From Catenulispora sp. MAP5-51 (GTDB taxonomy: Bacteria > Actinomycetota > Actinomycetes > Streptomycetales > Catenulisporaceae), in assembly GCF_041261205.1 (NCBI RefSeq), contig NZ_JBGCCH010000052.1:1-40857 (forward strand): a stretch of 40,857 nucleotides of DNA. The letters are read 5' to 3'. Under the pieces are notes generated by a model, which did not search any database, was not told the DNA's origin, and worked only from the letters and a program-made list of their open reading frames with translations. The position numbers and the translations under genes were made by a program. Positions 1-8,187 of the stretch are shown here, in pieces; the first letter of the stretch is position 1, and every line of letters begins with the position of its first letter.

Positions 1-226
1 TGGCCGTCCCGGCTACCGCTCCGGCGCGGAGCATCGTCCGCCTCGTGGGCTCCTGCTTGTTGCCGTGCTGCATCGGTGATGCCTTCTTCCGCTGGGTGCG
101 GAGTTGGTTCTCGTAGGGAGTCCAGTCCCGAAAGACTTCAACGACTTGATGTCACAGTCAAACTCGATGAGCCCCTTATGCGTCGCCGGAATTCGCCGCC
201 ATCCACGCTTCGGTCAAGACAGCCGC

Positions 227-232
227 TAAAGT
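227..232 (+). promoter_or_regulatory. candidate -10 box upstream of the NACHT gene
   Basis: TAAAGT fits the actinobacterial TANNNT -10 pattern and would start transcription near 239-240, giving a leader of about 35 nt. A Shine-Dalgarno-like GAAGGG (259-264) lies in that leader. No clear -35 was found, so this is only a candidate. The rest of bases 1-226 shows no gene I can support. Confidence 0.3.
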
Positions 233-274
233 GAGATCTCAAAACAAGGCACTGAGCCGAAGGGCGTGGGGACA

Positions 275-3200
275 GTGGCCGAAGACCGGGACGTCAATGA
301 CGGCCACAGGTATACCGAGCTCCGGGCGGGTCGGGACGTCCAGGTCGCGGGTAGGGACGTCAACATCACCTACCAAGCTCCACCGCCGAGCCCACCCCCG
401 CCGACGCCCGCCGAAGAACTCCGCGGCCATCTCGAACAAGTCGTCGAAAGCTACAAGAGCCTGGAACTGCTGGGTATCCCCGATACCGACAGCATGAAGA
501 TTGACCTTGAAAAGGTCTACATAGCGCTGAAGGCCCAGCCCGAAACGGCCTATGATCTCCACCACGAGGCCGCGCTCCACACCATCGAAGTCCGGGAAGC
601 GGCGGGCGGGCTCGCGCTGGACCAGATCGACTCGGAGCGCCTGGACGAACTCGACGCCGACAACATCCGCCGCACTTACCGTCCCCGGCGCGAAGAGAGC
701 CGCTTGGCGGGCGTCGCTGACGTCCAGAACATCGCTGACGCCTTCTGCCGCCACCATCGCATGGTCCTGCTGGGCAACCCCGGCAGCGGCAAGACCACAC
801 TCGGACACTGGCTCGTTCTGCAAATGGCGCGCGGTGCGCTCGGCCAACTTCCCGCCGAGGTTCGCTCCGAAGACGTGGCCGACCTGTCAGGCGCGGCCCG
901 CCTGCACGTCCGCGCCGGCTACTCGGCCGCGTTCACCAGGGCACACTTCACCGCTCCCGATCAGACCACTGCGATCACGGCGATCGGCATCCAGGAGCTG
1001 CCGGCCCGGGGGAAGCTGATGTTCAAGGGCGTTCCGATCGCCCGGGGCCAGGTCGTCAAGATCGGACAGGTCGGGCTTCTGACGTTCACCCCGGCGCCCG
1101 GCGAGTGCGGCAGCCGCTACGCGCACCTGCGCTACGTGGCCGGCGGCCTGACGCCCACGAAGTTCAGCGGGACCGTCGTCATCGATGTCGGCCGGCATGT
1201 CGAGGTGCCCGCCGGGCAGGTGGATCCGGATCTGTCCAGCCGCGCGGAGACCGGGGCCCGCACCGACCTCGGCCCCGTTCGCGTGCCGATCTTCCTCCGG
1301 GTGGCTCACTATGCCCGCGACCTGGCCGAGCGGAAGGACAAGGGACTACCCGCCCGCACGCTGGAGCAGTTCCTGGGTCGCGATCCGGACTCGTGCGGAC
1401 TGCCCGACGGCCTCACCCCGGAGCGTCGCAATGCTCTGCTCTGCGAGTTCCTGCAGGACGGGCAAGCCGTCGTCGTCTTCGACGGCCTCGACGAACTCTC
1501 CGAGGCGAACCGCCGTACAGTCCTGGCCGACATCGACGAGTTCATCAACGCCCACACACGGGAGAACCTCGCCGAGGACGCCGACGAGTCCGGGACGCCG
1601 CTGCGGGCCGGCGGCAATCAGGTCGTTGTGACCAGCCGTTACGTCGGCTACCGCAACATGCCGCTCCAAAGCGGCTGTGCGCACTTCGGCATCCAGCCCA
1701 TGGGCCGGCAGGCGGTCGAGCACTTCGTCCGCTCGTGGGTGGCGGCGGTCAACGGGGAGCTGGCCACGCGGGGCCGCCGTCAGTTCTCCGCCGAGGATCT
1801 GATCGCCGAGATCTACGACGACGCCCGCCCCCGCATCCGCGAGTTGGCCACCAACCCGCTGCTCATCAGCATTCTGGCGATCGTCTACCTCAGCGGCGGC
1901 AGGCTGCCCGAACAGCGGGCCGGCGTCTACGACCGCGTCGTGGAGAACCTGCTCCAGGTCTGGCTCAACCGGCCGGAGTGCCAGCAGCAGCTCCTGGTGC
2001 GGGAGGAGCTGCTGGCGGCTCTGCAGCCGCTCGCGGCCGACATGCAGGGGAACAGCGCGAGCAACAGCCTGATCAACCTGGATCGCATCAGGGCACTGAT
2101 CGAGGTGCCGCTGGCCGAGTCGCGCGACACGACCCCGGACGACGCCGCGTTCCGCCCGGTCCTCGAAGCGCTCCTCACCACGATCCAGAAGCAGGTCGGC
2201 CTGCTCGCCGAGCAGAGCGCGGGCAATTTCGCCTTCTTCCACCGCACCTTCCAGGAGTTCCTGGCCGCCCGCCACCTCCTCGCCGACCGCGAGCGTGCGG
2301 CCGCCGACATCATCGAGCGCCTGGACGACCCGCAATGGCGCGAGCCGCTGCTTCTGAGCCTGGGCCTGGTCATGGGCAGCGAGGAATGGGACGAGGACCC
2401 GGAGCATCCGTCGCCGGCGGGACAGCCGGAGTACCGCGTTCAGCTGCTGGAGGACGTCCTGGCCGGCGACGAGCGCGGCACCCCGATCCCGCGCGCCGCC
2501 CTGCTCGTGATGAACGCGCTGCCCGGCCTGACGAACGTCCCCCGCCCCGTCCTGGCCCGGCTCATCGGCCAGCTGCTGCACAGCTACGCCTTCACTCAGG
2601 GCCAGGCGCGGACCGAGGGACTGCGCGACAGCATCCACGGGGCATTCGCCAGCATCCACACCGGACCGGCGGCCGGACTGGCCGCCGAGGTCATCGCCGA
2701 TGCCATCCGGCAACCATCCACCGAGGCCGACCACGCCGACCACGCCGACCACGCCGACCATGCCGGCGCCGCAGCGCAGATCCTCTTGCTGCTGAACTGG
2801 TTCACGACGGAGATCGTCGAGGCGTTGCTGCACGTCGCGCACACAGACCAGGACCGTCTCGGCTGGCCGGTCCGCTGGGCGATCCTGGCCGCTCTCGGGC
2901 AGCCCGCCGGCGACCCGTCGTGGTCGCCGGCCGCGCCGGAGCTGGACAGGGCCGGCCTGGTCAGCCGGCATCTGCCGATGCGCCGGCTGCTGGAATCCCA
3001 GCCGGAGCTGTTGGCGAGGGTCCAGGACGACGCCGACTGGCTCTGGGTGCTGATGGCCCTGTACGGCGGACTCGGCCGCACGCAGACCCACGAGCGTCTG
3101 CGGGCCGACCAGAACAAGCGTCTGCGGGCCTCGCAGAGCACCAACGGCGAGGCGGTCGGCGCCCCGCCGGTCGTCCCGCCGGTCGAGTTCTCGCCCTGCG

Positions 3201-6200
3201 ACATAGTCCAGGACCTGGAAGACCGAACTCTGAGCAGCGCGATTCAACAGCATCTGGGCGAGGGCGCGCCGTCCGCCGTGTTGGCGGACGTCTTCCGGCG
3301 TGCATGGCTGGCCGGCAGCGCCGAGGCCTTGGTCGGACTGGCCGCCCTCGGCGAGGACGTGGTCCCGGTGGTCGGTGCGGCCCTGGCCGACCGCGACCGA
3401 GGACCCGCCGCGCGGGCGGTGCTCACCCGGTTCCGGTGGCTGGCCGCCCTCCTGCGGGAGCCGATCCTGCGCGCGAGCGAAACGGCCGCCCGGACCATCC
3501 CCGAGGCGGCGCCGCAGGAGCACCAGCTCGATCTCCTGCGCGTCGTGATCAGGGCCAGGGCCGTCGGCGGTGCGGGGCCGCTCGCGGTCAGCGACACGAT
3601 CCCGGCCCACCGCCACGTCGCCGCGACCTCGCCGGAGATCCGGTCCGAGGTGGACGGCGAGTACTGGGCGTACTTGTTCTCCGGGTTGGCAGCCGAGGGC
3701 GGGGACATCCTTGACGGGGCCCTGCTGCCGGAGTCCGGGACCGACGCCGAACGTCTGGTCCGCGGCTGGTCGGCGATCAACCGCGCGCACAATCTCCGGG
3801 CCGGGCCGCGCCTGCCCTGGCCGCGGGAAGAACTCGCGCCCCGACCCGGCACGCTCGTCGAGCACTACCTCACGATGCTCGACGAGATCCAGATGGCGCC
3901 GCGTGCGTACGACCACCACGCGGGGCTTCTGCTGGGCAGGTGCAAACCACTGCTGCTGGAGCATCCGGCGCTGATCTGGGAGACGCTGGCCGTGTGCTGT
4001 TCGCGCGGCAGGCAGTTCATGCGGGGCTACGTCACGGGCGCGACCGGGCAGCGGCCGATGCCGTCCGCGGCCGGCGCACTGGCGGCCGATCTGGTCGGCG
4101 AGGAGAGCACCCGCAGGATCCTCGAAGTGATCCTCGGCTGGGGAACCGCTGACGGCACCGAAGCCGAGGACGATGCCATCCGCCGTTCCGGCTACGTCCT
4201 GGTGGCCGGGGCGGACACGATCGACGATCCCTACTTGCGGTTCCGGGCGCTGTGGAAGAGCGTGTGGTACTCGCGGACCGTCCCGTTCGGGCTCGACATC
4301 GACTCCCTGATCGCGGAGATCACCGACCCGCAGCACCAGGCCCGTGCCATCGAATGGCTCCTCACGTCCGTCCCCGACAAGAAACTCGGCTTCCACATCA
4401 GCGGGCTGATGGTCGACACGATGGCCCGGTTGTCCGGCCGGATCACCGACCCCGAGAACCGGGCGCGGGCCCAGGCCAGACTTGCGTTCATCGTCCCCGA
4501 GCAGCCCGAGGACCTGCTCGGCGCGGCCGTCGCGTCCCTGGCCGACATCGCCGATCCACGGCGCAGGGCCGAAGCGATCCTCGATCTGCGCTCGGCGGTC
4601 GGCGGCCTGGCAGGCGTCGCCGACGATCTGGATGCCGCCGCCGGCGCGCTGCCCGAGCAGTGGTTGCGCGACAAGGCCCACGGGCGCGACTCCCGCCTGG
4701 TGGCGCAGTACCGGACCCGATACGGGGCCGGCGCCCTGGCCTGGCGGCTCCCGCCGGAAGCGCCGGCGCTGGGAGCCGACAGCCACCGGCTGCGCCACCC
4801 CACGGGCCGGCTTGCCTGGGGCGCCCTGTACCTCAACGCGGTCGCCGCCGAAGTCGGGGCGCTCGACGCCGCGCACACCGGCGACCGGGCCGGCTGGGAG
4901 ATGCTGCGCTCGGATTCCGACACGCGAGCCGACGCCGGCGTCGCAGCCCTCATCGAGTCCGCGGCCGACGGCGGGCTGCGTGTGACGGCGGTCGAAGCGA
5001 CCTTCATCAACCGGCTCATATGCTCCGGACGCGCGGCCAGGCTCCAGCCGCTGTGGTCCTACCTGGAGGCCCCGGACGCAGGCGCCACAGCGATCATCGC
5101 GCGATGGCCGACTGGCGAGGACGCGGTACAGCGGTGGCGTGCGCTCATCCAGATGGAAGGCGGGCGCCTGACTCCGGAGAACGTCGGCCCGGTGGTCGAG
5201 CTTCTGAGCAGTTCGCAGGACCGCCTGCGACTGCGTGCCGCCTTGGCGCTGCACGGCACGCATCCCTTCGGCAACAACCGGAACCGGCGTTGGTCCGTCA
5301 CCAGGGTCGGGACGGAGGCGATCAACGCGCTCGCCGGCCAAGCGGCCCGGACCGACCTGCCGCCGTCCGTGCTCAGCGTCCTGAGCTGGACGTCGTGCGA
5401 CATCCATCACGACGACGCCGAGGCACTGAGCCGCTGGCTGTCGGCCGCCGCCGCGGGCGGGGACGCCGCTTCGGTCTGGCTTCTGGAGAACCTCGAATCC
5501 ATCGACGAGGAGCTGGTTGAGCCGCTGCTCGCGGCCCTTCGCTCGGCGCCGCCCGACGTGCGGCGGCCGCTCCTGCAAGGACTGACCCGGGTCGGCCACA
5601 CGACCAAGGTTCTGGACGGTGTGCCGGATGCTCTTCGCGAAGCCGTCGCGGCCGTTCCGCTGGAGATCCGGCGGGAAGTACGCGTCATCCCGAAGGGGCC
5701 CGTGTCCATCCTGGAGGCTGTGGAAGCGGCGACGACCCATGATCCGGCCGACCGCCTCGACATCGCCCGCTCGAGCATCGAGCAGGCGATGCTCTGGCTC
5801 GACGAACAGCGGATCTCCGACGGCGCGGTCTGCCTGGCAACGCTGAAGTCGATCGGATATCGGTACTACGTCCAGGTCGGCCGGACCGGGTACTTCGCCG
5901 AGGCCAGGGAGGCGGCCGCGTCTCTGGCCGAGAACGAGGACGCGCTGCGGCTGTTGCTCCAGTGGGCCGAATCGGTCAGCCGGTCGGGCGATCCGAGCCG
6001 CCAGATGGTGGCCGTCATGGCCGCGCTGGAAGCGGTGGCCCGGATCTCTCCGAAGGCCTTCGCGGCGCTGGCCGATCCGAACGATTGGGAGACGATGCTC
6101 ATCGAGTGGGTCGCCACGTCCGACTACTGGGTCGGCCGGGTGGCCGCGGTCCGGCTCCTGGGCATGCTGCGCCTGGTCACCGACCTCGTCGCCGACGCGC

Positions 6201-6559
6201 TGCGGATCGCGATGAAGGACAACGTCTTCGTCCAGCGTGCGGCCTATGCCGCCGTGAGCGAGTTCCGCATGATGAAGGACGATGTGATCCCGAGACTGCT
6301 GGAGCTGTTGGCCGATCCCAGCGCCGGCGTCGTCGCGTCCGCGACCCGCCTGCTGCTGGGCCTGGCCCGAGGCGAGGGCGCGCCCCATCGCCGCCTCATC
6401 CTGCGCGGTCTGCAGGACGCGGTGGCGGGTCCGTCCTCCGCGGTTCCGGTATACCTGATGCGCTACGACGAAGACGGTAGCGGCGGCGACATCATCGAAT
6501 ACGTCGACCGGCTCGATCGCATTCTCTACCTGGCGATCTTTGAGGTGACCGACTCGTAG
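275..6559 (+). CDS. giant NACHT-domain STAND NTPase (NLR-like) with N-terminal AGRD motif and cadherin-like insertion
   Basis: A signal-transducing NTPase of the NACHT/STAND class, usually intracellular sensors of infection or stress. Residues are numbered from GTG 275, chosen because GAAGGG (259-264) is 10 nt upstream; GTG 266 is the alternative. Residues 18-32 are AGRDVQVAGRDVNIT, followed by a proline-rich linker. Residues about 60-95 resemble the segment that precedes many NACHT domains. Walker A is GNPGSGKTT (167-175), Walker B VVVFDGLDEL (399-408), and TSR (453-455) looks like sensor 1. Between Walker A and the next NACHT strand (VPIFLRV, 337) lie about 160 residues, far more than usual. 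They include a beta-rich segment (about 209-332) resembling cadherin-like/VCBS repeats. The remaining 1500 residues are mostly helical, with HEAT-like repeats near 1950-2040, and are probably the sensor. A (DHA)n repeat lies at 818-829. The gene converges on a VirD4-like gene 10 bp away. The ligand is unknown. Confidence 0.93.
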   Translation: MAEDRDVNDGHRYTELRAGRDVQVAGRDVNITYQAPPPSPPPPTPAEELRGHLEQVVESYKSLELLGIPDTDSMKIDLEKVYIALKAQPETAYDLHHEAALHTIEVREAAGGLALDQIDSERLDELDADNIRRTYRPRREESRLAGVADVQNIADAFCRHHRMVLLGNPGSGKTTLGHWLVLQMARGALGQLPAEVRSEDVADLSGAARLHVRAGYSAAFTRAHFTAPDQTTAITAIGIQELPARGKLMFKGVPIARGQVVKIGQVGLLTFTPAPGECGSRYAHLRYVAGGLTPTKFSGTVVIDVGRHVEVPAGQVDPDLSSRAETGARTDLGPVRVPIFLRVAHYARDLAERKDKGLPARTLEQFLGRDPDSCGLPDGLTPERRNALLCEFLQDGQAVVVFDGLDELSEANRRTVLADIDEFINAHTRENLAEDADESGTPLRAGGNQVVVTSRYVGYRNMPLQSGCAHFGIQPMGRQAVEHFVRSWVAAVNGELATRGRRQFSAEDLIAEIYDDARPRIRELATNPLLISILAIVYLSGGRLPEQRAGVYDRVVENLLQVWLNRPECQQQLLVREELLAALQPLAADMQGNSASNSLINLDRIRALIEVPLAESRDTTPDDAAFRPVLEALLTTIQKQVGLLAEQSAGNFAFFHRTFQEFLAARHLLADRERAAADIIERLDDPQWREPLLLSLGLVMGSEEWDEDPEHPSPAGQPEYRVQLLEDVLAGDERGTPIPRAALLVMNALPGLTNVPRPVLARLIGQLLHSYAFTQGQARTEGLRDSIHGAFASIHTGPAAGLAAEVIADAIRQPSTEADHADHADHADHAGAAAQILLLLNWFTTEIVEALLHVAHTDQDRLGWPVRWAILAALGQPAGDPSWSPAAPELDRAGLVSRHLPMRRLLESQPELLARVQDDADWLWVLMALYGGLGRTQTHERLRADQNKRLRASQSTNGEAVGAPPVVPPVEFSPCDIVQDLEDRTLSSAIQQHLGEGAPSAVLADVFRRAWLAGSAEALVGLAALGEDVVPVVGAALADRDRGPAARAVLTRFRWLAALLREPILRASETAARTIPEAAPQEHQLDLLRVVIRARAVGGAGPLAVSDTIPAHRHVAATSPEIRSEVDGEYWAYLFSGLAAEGGDILDGALLPESGTDAERLVRGWSAINRAHNLRAGPRLPWPREELAPRPGTLVEHYLTMLDEIQMAPRAYDHHAGLLLGRCKPLLLEHPALIWETLAVCCSRGRQFMRGYVTGATGQRPMPSAAGALAADLVGEESTRRILEVILGWGTADGTEAEDDAIRRSGYVLVAGADTIDDPYLRFRALWKSVWYSRTVPFGLDIDSLIAEITDPQHQARAIEWLLTSVPDKKLGFHISGLMVDTMARLSGRITDPENRARAQARLAFIVPEQPEDLLGAAVASLADIADPRRRAEAILDLRSAVGGLAGVADDLDAAAGALPEQWLRDKAHGRDSRLVAQYRTRYGAGALAWRLPPEAPALGADSHRLRHPTGRLAWGALYLNAVAAEVGALDAAHTGDRAGWEMLRSDSDTRADAGVAALIESAADGGLRVTAVEATFINRLICSGRAARLQPLWSYLEAPDAGATAIIARWPTGEDAVQRWRALIQMEGGRLTPENVGPVVELLSSSQDRLRLRAALALHGTHPFGNNRNRRWSVTRVGTEAINALAGQAARTDLPPSVLSVLSWTSCDIHHDDAEALSRWLSAAAAGGDAASVWLLENLESIDEELVEPLLAALRSAPPDVRRPLLQGLTRVGHTTKVLDGVPDALREAVAAVPLEIRREVRVIPKGPVSILEAVEAATTHDPADRLDIARSSIEQAMLWLDEQRISDGAVCLATLKSIGYRYYVQVGRTGYFAEAREAAASLAENEDALRLLLQWAESVSRSGDPSRQMVAVMAALEAVARISPKAFAALADPNDWETMLIEWVATSDYWVGRVAAVRLLGMLRLVTDLVADALRIAMKDNVFVQRAAYAAVSEFRMMKDDVIPRLLELLADPSAGVVASATRLLLGLARGEGAPHRRLILRGLQDAVAGPSSAVPVYLMRYDEDGSGGDIIEYVDRLDRILYLAIFEVTDS
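2726..2761 (+). repeat. 9-bp in-frame minisatellite in the NACHT gene
   Basis: Four tandem copies of GCCGACCAC (the last ends in T) encode Ala-Asp-His repeats. The length is a multiple of three, so the frame is kept. Copy number may vary between strains. Confidence 0.9.
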
Positions 6560-6569
6560 GGCGGACGCG

Positions 6570-7778
6570 TCAAAGCGCCGGTCTTCGGGTACGGCGGGGC
6601 GTGCCGTCCAGCACGAGCATCTGGTCCGCCGGGCCGAGCGACCAGATCGAGCCGGGGGACAGGCCCAGGAGGGCGTCGGCGCCGGCCGCGGCTCCGGCGT
6701 CCTTCGTGGCGAAGAACTGGACGGCGTCGCAGCCGGAGACGATCTCCCGCCACCGGTCTGGACACGTTGCCCGAAGCTGGTTCACGTCATGCCAGAAGGT
6801 CCAGATCCGTACTCCTGCCTCCGATCCCTCCGGTCCCTCCGACCGCATGGCGAGCAGCGATTCCAGGAGCGGAAAAGGACCGAGATCGGCACACCGGTCC
6901 AGAAGGAACACCGTCGGGTGGCCTGCGCGGACCTGATGATCCTCCCTGCCGAGCAACAGGGTCCCGAGCCAGAGCCGCAGCAGCGCCGCGTGGCTGGTGA
7001 CCCGGTCGGCCGGCAGCACGAGGTAGACGGTGGTCGGCTCTTCACGGTGTGCCCGAGAAATGGCGAGGGTGGATGTGCTCAGCGTGCGCCGCACCTCGGG
7101 AGTCCCCAGAGCCTCGAAACACGACCGGACCACGGCCAGGGTACGAGTACGGAGAAACTCATCTCGCCCCAGGTGCAGCGCAAGCTCCGCGTACGAGACC
7201 TTCGACAGATGCTTGCCCACGGTGTCCAACGCCACGGCCATGCTGTGCGTGAAGTCCGGATCGAACAGCGTGTCGTAGAGCGCGTTGAACGTTCCCTTGC
7301 CGGGCGCCGCGTAGACGTATCCGATCAGGGCACTGATCAGGCTGAACGCCTCGTCGTCGGCTGCGTCCAGACCGTCGCGTCGCAGGGGAAGCAGACCGGC
7401 GATGTCCAGACACCGGGACGTGATGGCCGGCTCCTCCTGACCGTTCAGCAGGTCAAGGGGCTCCAGTGCGTCTGTTTCCGGACCGGTCACCCCGAACGGG
7501 TCCAGCCGCACCACGGTCTGTCCCATGGCCTGTCGTGCCTCCGCCGTGGCGGCGTGGGTCACGCCGTCGACGTCGAGGACCACCATCGGGCCGGGGTACG
7601 TCAGCAGGTTCGGAATCAGGCAGGACCGGTCCTGGCCGGACTGCTGTGGGGCGACGGTCATCAGGTGCATGGTCCCGGCGGAGGAGATCGGGCGGTCCTC
7701 GGCGGCGGGAGAGTCGGGATCGTTCACCGAACGGCCGAGGACGAGTGCCGCTGAACCGTGTCGACCCATATCGCCCAT
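6570..7778 (-). CDS. VirD4/TraG-like protein with degenerate Walker motifs (copy A)
   Basis: 402 residues related to the type IV coupling protein (T4SS-DNA_transf, VirD4/TraG) fold. The family pattern 'APTGSGKG...PNLL.yPG.vvvlD.kGe' appears at residues 43-72 as APQQSGQDRS, then IPNLLTYPGPMVVLDVDG. The Walker A glycine and lysine are missing. The usual LLDEFANLG of Walker B reads LLDRCADLG (292-300), losing the glutamate. The later 'QL......ivsgc.avqff.tkD' element is kept. No N-terminal membrane helices are seen, unlike true coupling proteins. It is therefore probably a non-hydrolysing or binding relative rather than a DNA pump. ATG 7778 is preceded by GAGG with 5 nt spacing. It is divergent from the DUF2610-like gene and paralogous to the protein at 8188-9417. 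Its function is unknown. Confidence 0.85.
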   Translation of the reverse strand: MGDMGRHGSAALVLGRSVNDPDSPAAEDRPISSAGTMHLMTVAPQQSGQDRSCLIPNLLTYPGPMVVLDVDGVTHAATAEARQAMGQTVVRLDPFGVTGPETDALEPLDLLNGQEEPAITSRCLDIAGLLPLRRDGLDAADDEAFSLISALIGYVYAAPGKGTFNALYDTLFDPDFTHSMAVALDTVGKHLSKVSYAELALHLGRDEFLRTRTLAVVRSCFEALGTPEVRRTLSTSTLAISRAHREEPTTVYLVLPADRVTSHAALLRLWLGTLLLGREDHQVRAGHPTVFLLDRCADLGPFPLLESLLAMRSEGPEGSEAGVRIWTFWHDVNQLRATCPDRWREIVSGCDAVQFFATKDAGAAAGADALLGLSPGSIWSLGPADQMLVLDGTPRRTRRPAL

Positions 7779-7894
7779 GCACGCCTCGCATCACTGAGAT
7801 CGGCGGGATTGACAAGATGCCGTGCCGTACTGGTTGTGCCACCGGGCTTTTCGCTATTGTAGGGGACGGGTGTATCCGGCAATGGGGGTTCCTG
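7779..7894. promoter_or_regulatory. divergent intergenic region between VirD4-like copy A and the DUF2610-like gene
   Basis: This 116-bp gap separates two divergent genes and must hold promoters for both. On the plus strand TTGACA (7809-7814) resembles a -35 but no good -10 follows at 17-18 nt. TATTGT (7855-7860) is a possible -10. The region is visibly more AT-rich than its surroundings. Confidence 0.3.
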
Positions 7895-8182
7895 GTGAAA
7901 AAGTTCACCATTCCATGCGACTTCGCGAGTGTGAAGGCTCCGTTCAACATCTATGTCGGGGAGCCGCGTGCAGGTAAGCATCCCCTTCAGCATCAGTCGA
8001 GCTGGCTGTCGCGTGAACGGGGAGGCACGATACCGCCGGAGGTGATGGACGAGTTCCAGAAGCTGCTCGACATCTCCGCTGAGAACGGAGTCAGCTTCGA
8101 AGAGCTCTGCGTCTACGCGCGTGGCGAGAAGAAGGACGGTGACGGCCCGGACGATTCGACGGTCGAGCCGGCGCAGGCCTGA
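7895..8182 (+). CDS. small DUF2610-like protein
   Basis: 95 residues starting MKKFTIPCDFASVKAPFNIY. The pattern KFTIPCDF..vKaPF.iYvGeP...hPlq.Q..WL..eRGG.IPpeVmd.f.kLl.i..eNgVSFEELCvYA fills residues 1-76 and matches my memory of DUF2610 (PF11020), a family without a known function that is best represented in alphaproteobacteria. The C-terminal 20 residues are acidic. The GTG start at 7895 has GGGGG (7884-7888) 6 nt upstream; a longer upstream reading of the same frame lacks homology. It ends 5 bp before the VirD4-like copy B, so the two are probably one operon and may form a complex. That partnership is inferred from spacing only. Confidence 0.82.
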   Translation: MKKFTIPCDFASVKAPFNIYVGEPRAGKHPLQHQSSWLSRERGGTIPPEVMDEFQKLLDISAENGVSFEELCVYARGEKKDGDGPDDSTVEPAQA

Positions 8183-8187
8183 TCTCG

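Noticed and set aside
1346-6388. 1680-residue minus-strand frame opposite the NACHT gene
   Set aside because: It is a GC-codon shadow: the product is an Arg/Gly/Asp/Gln-rich string without domains, and the plus strand has a full NACHT protein.
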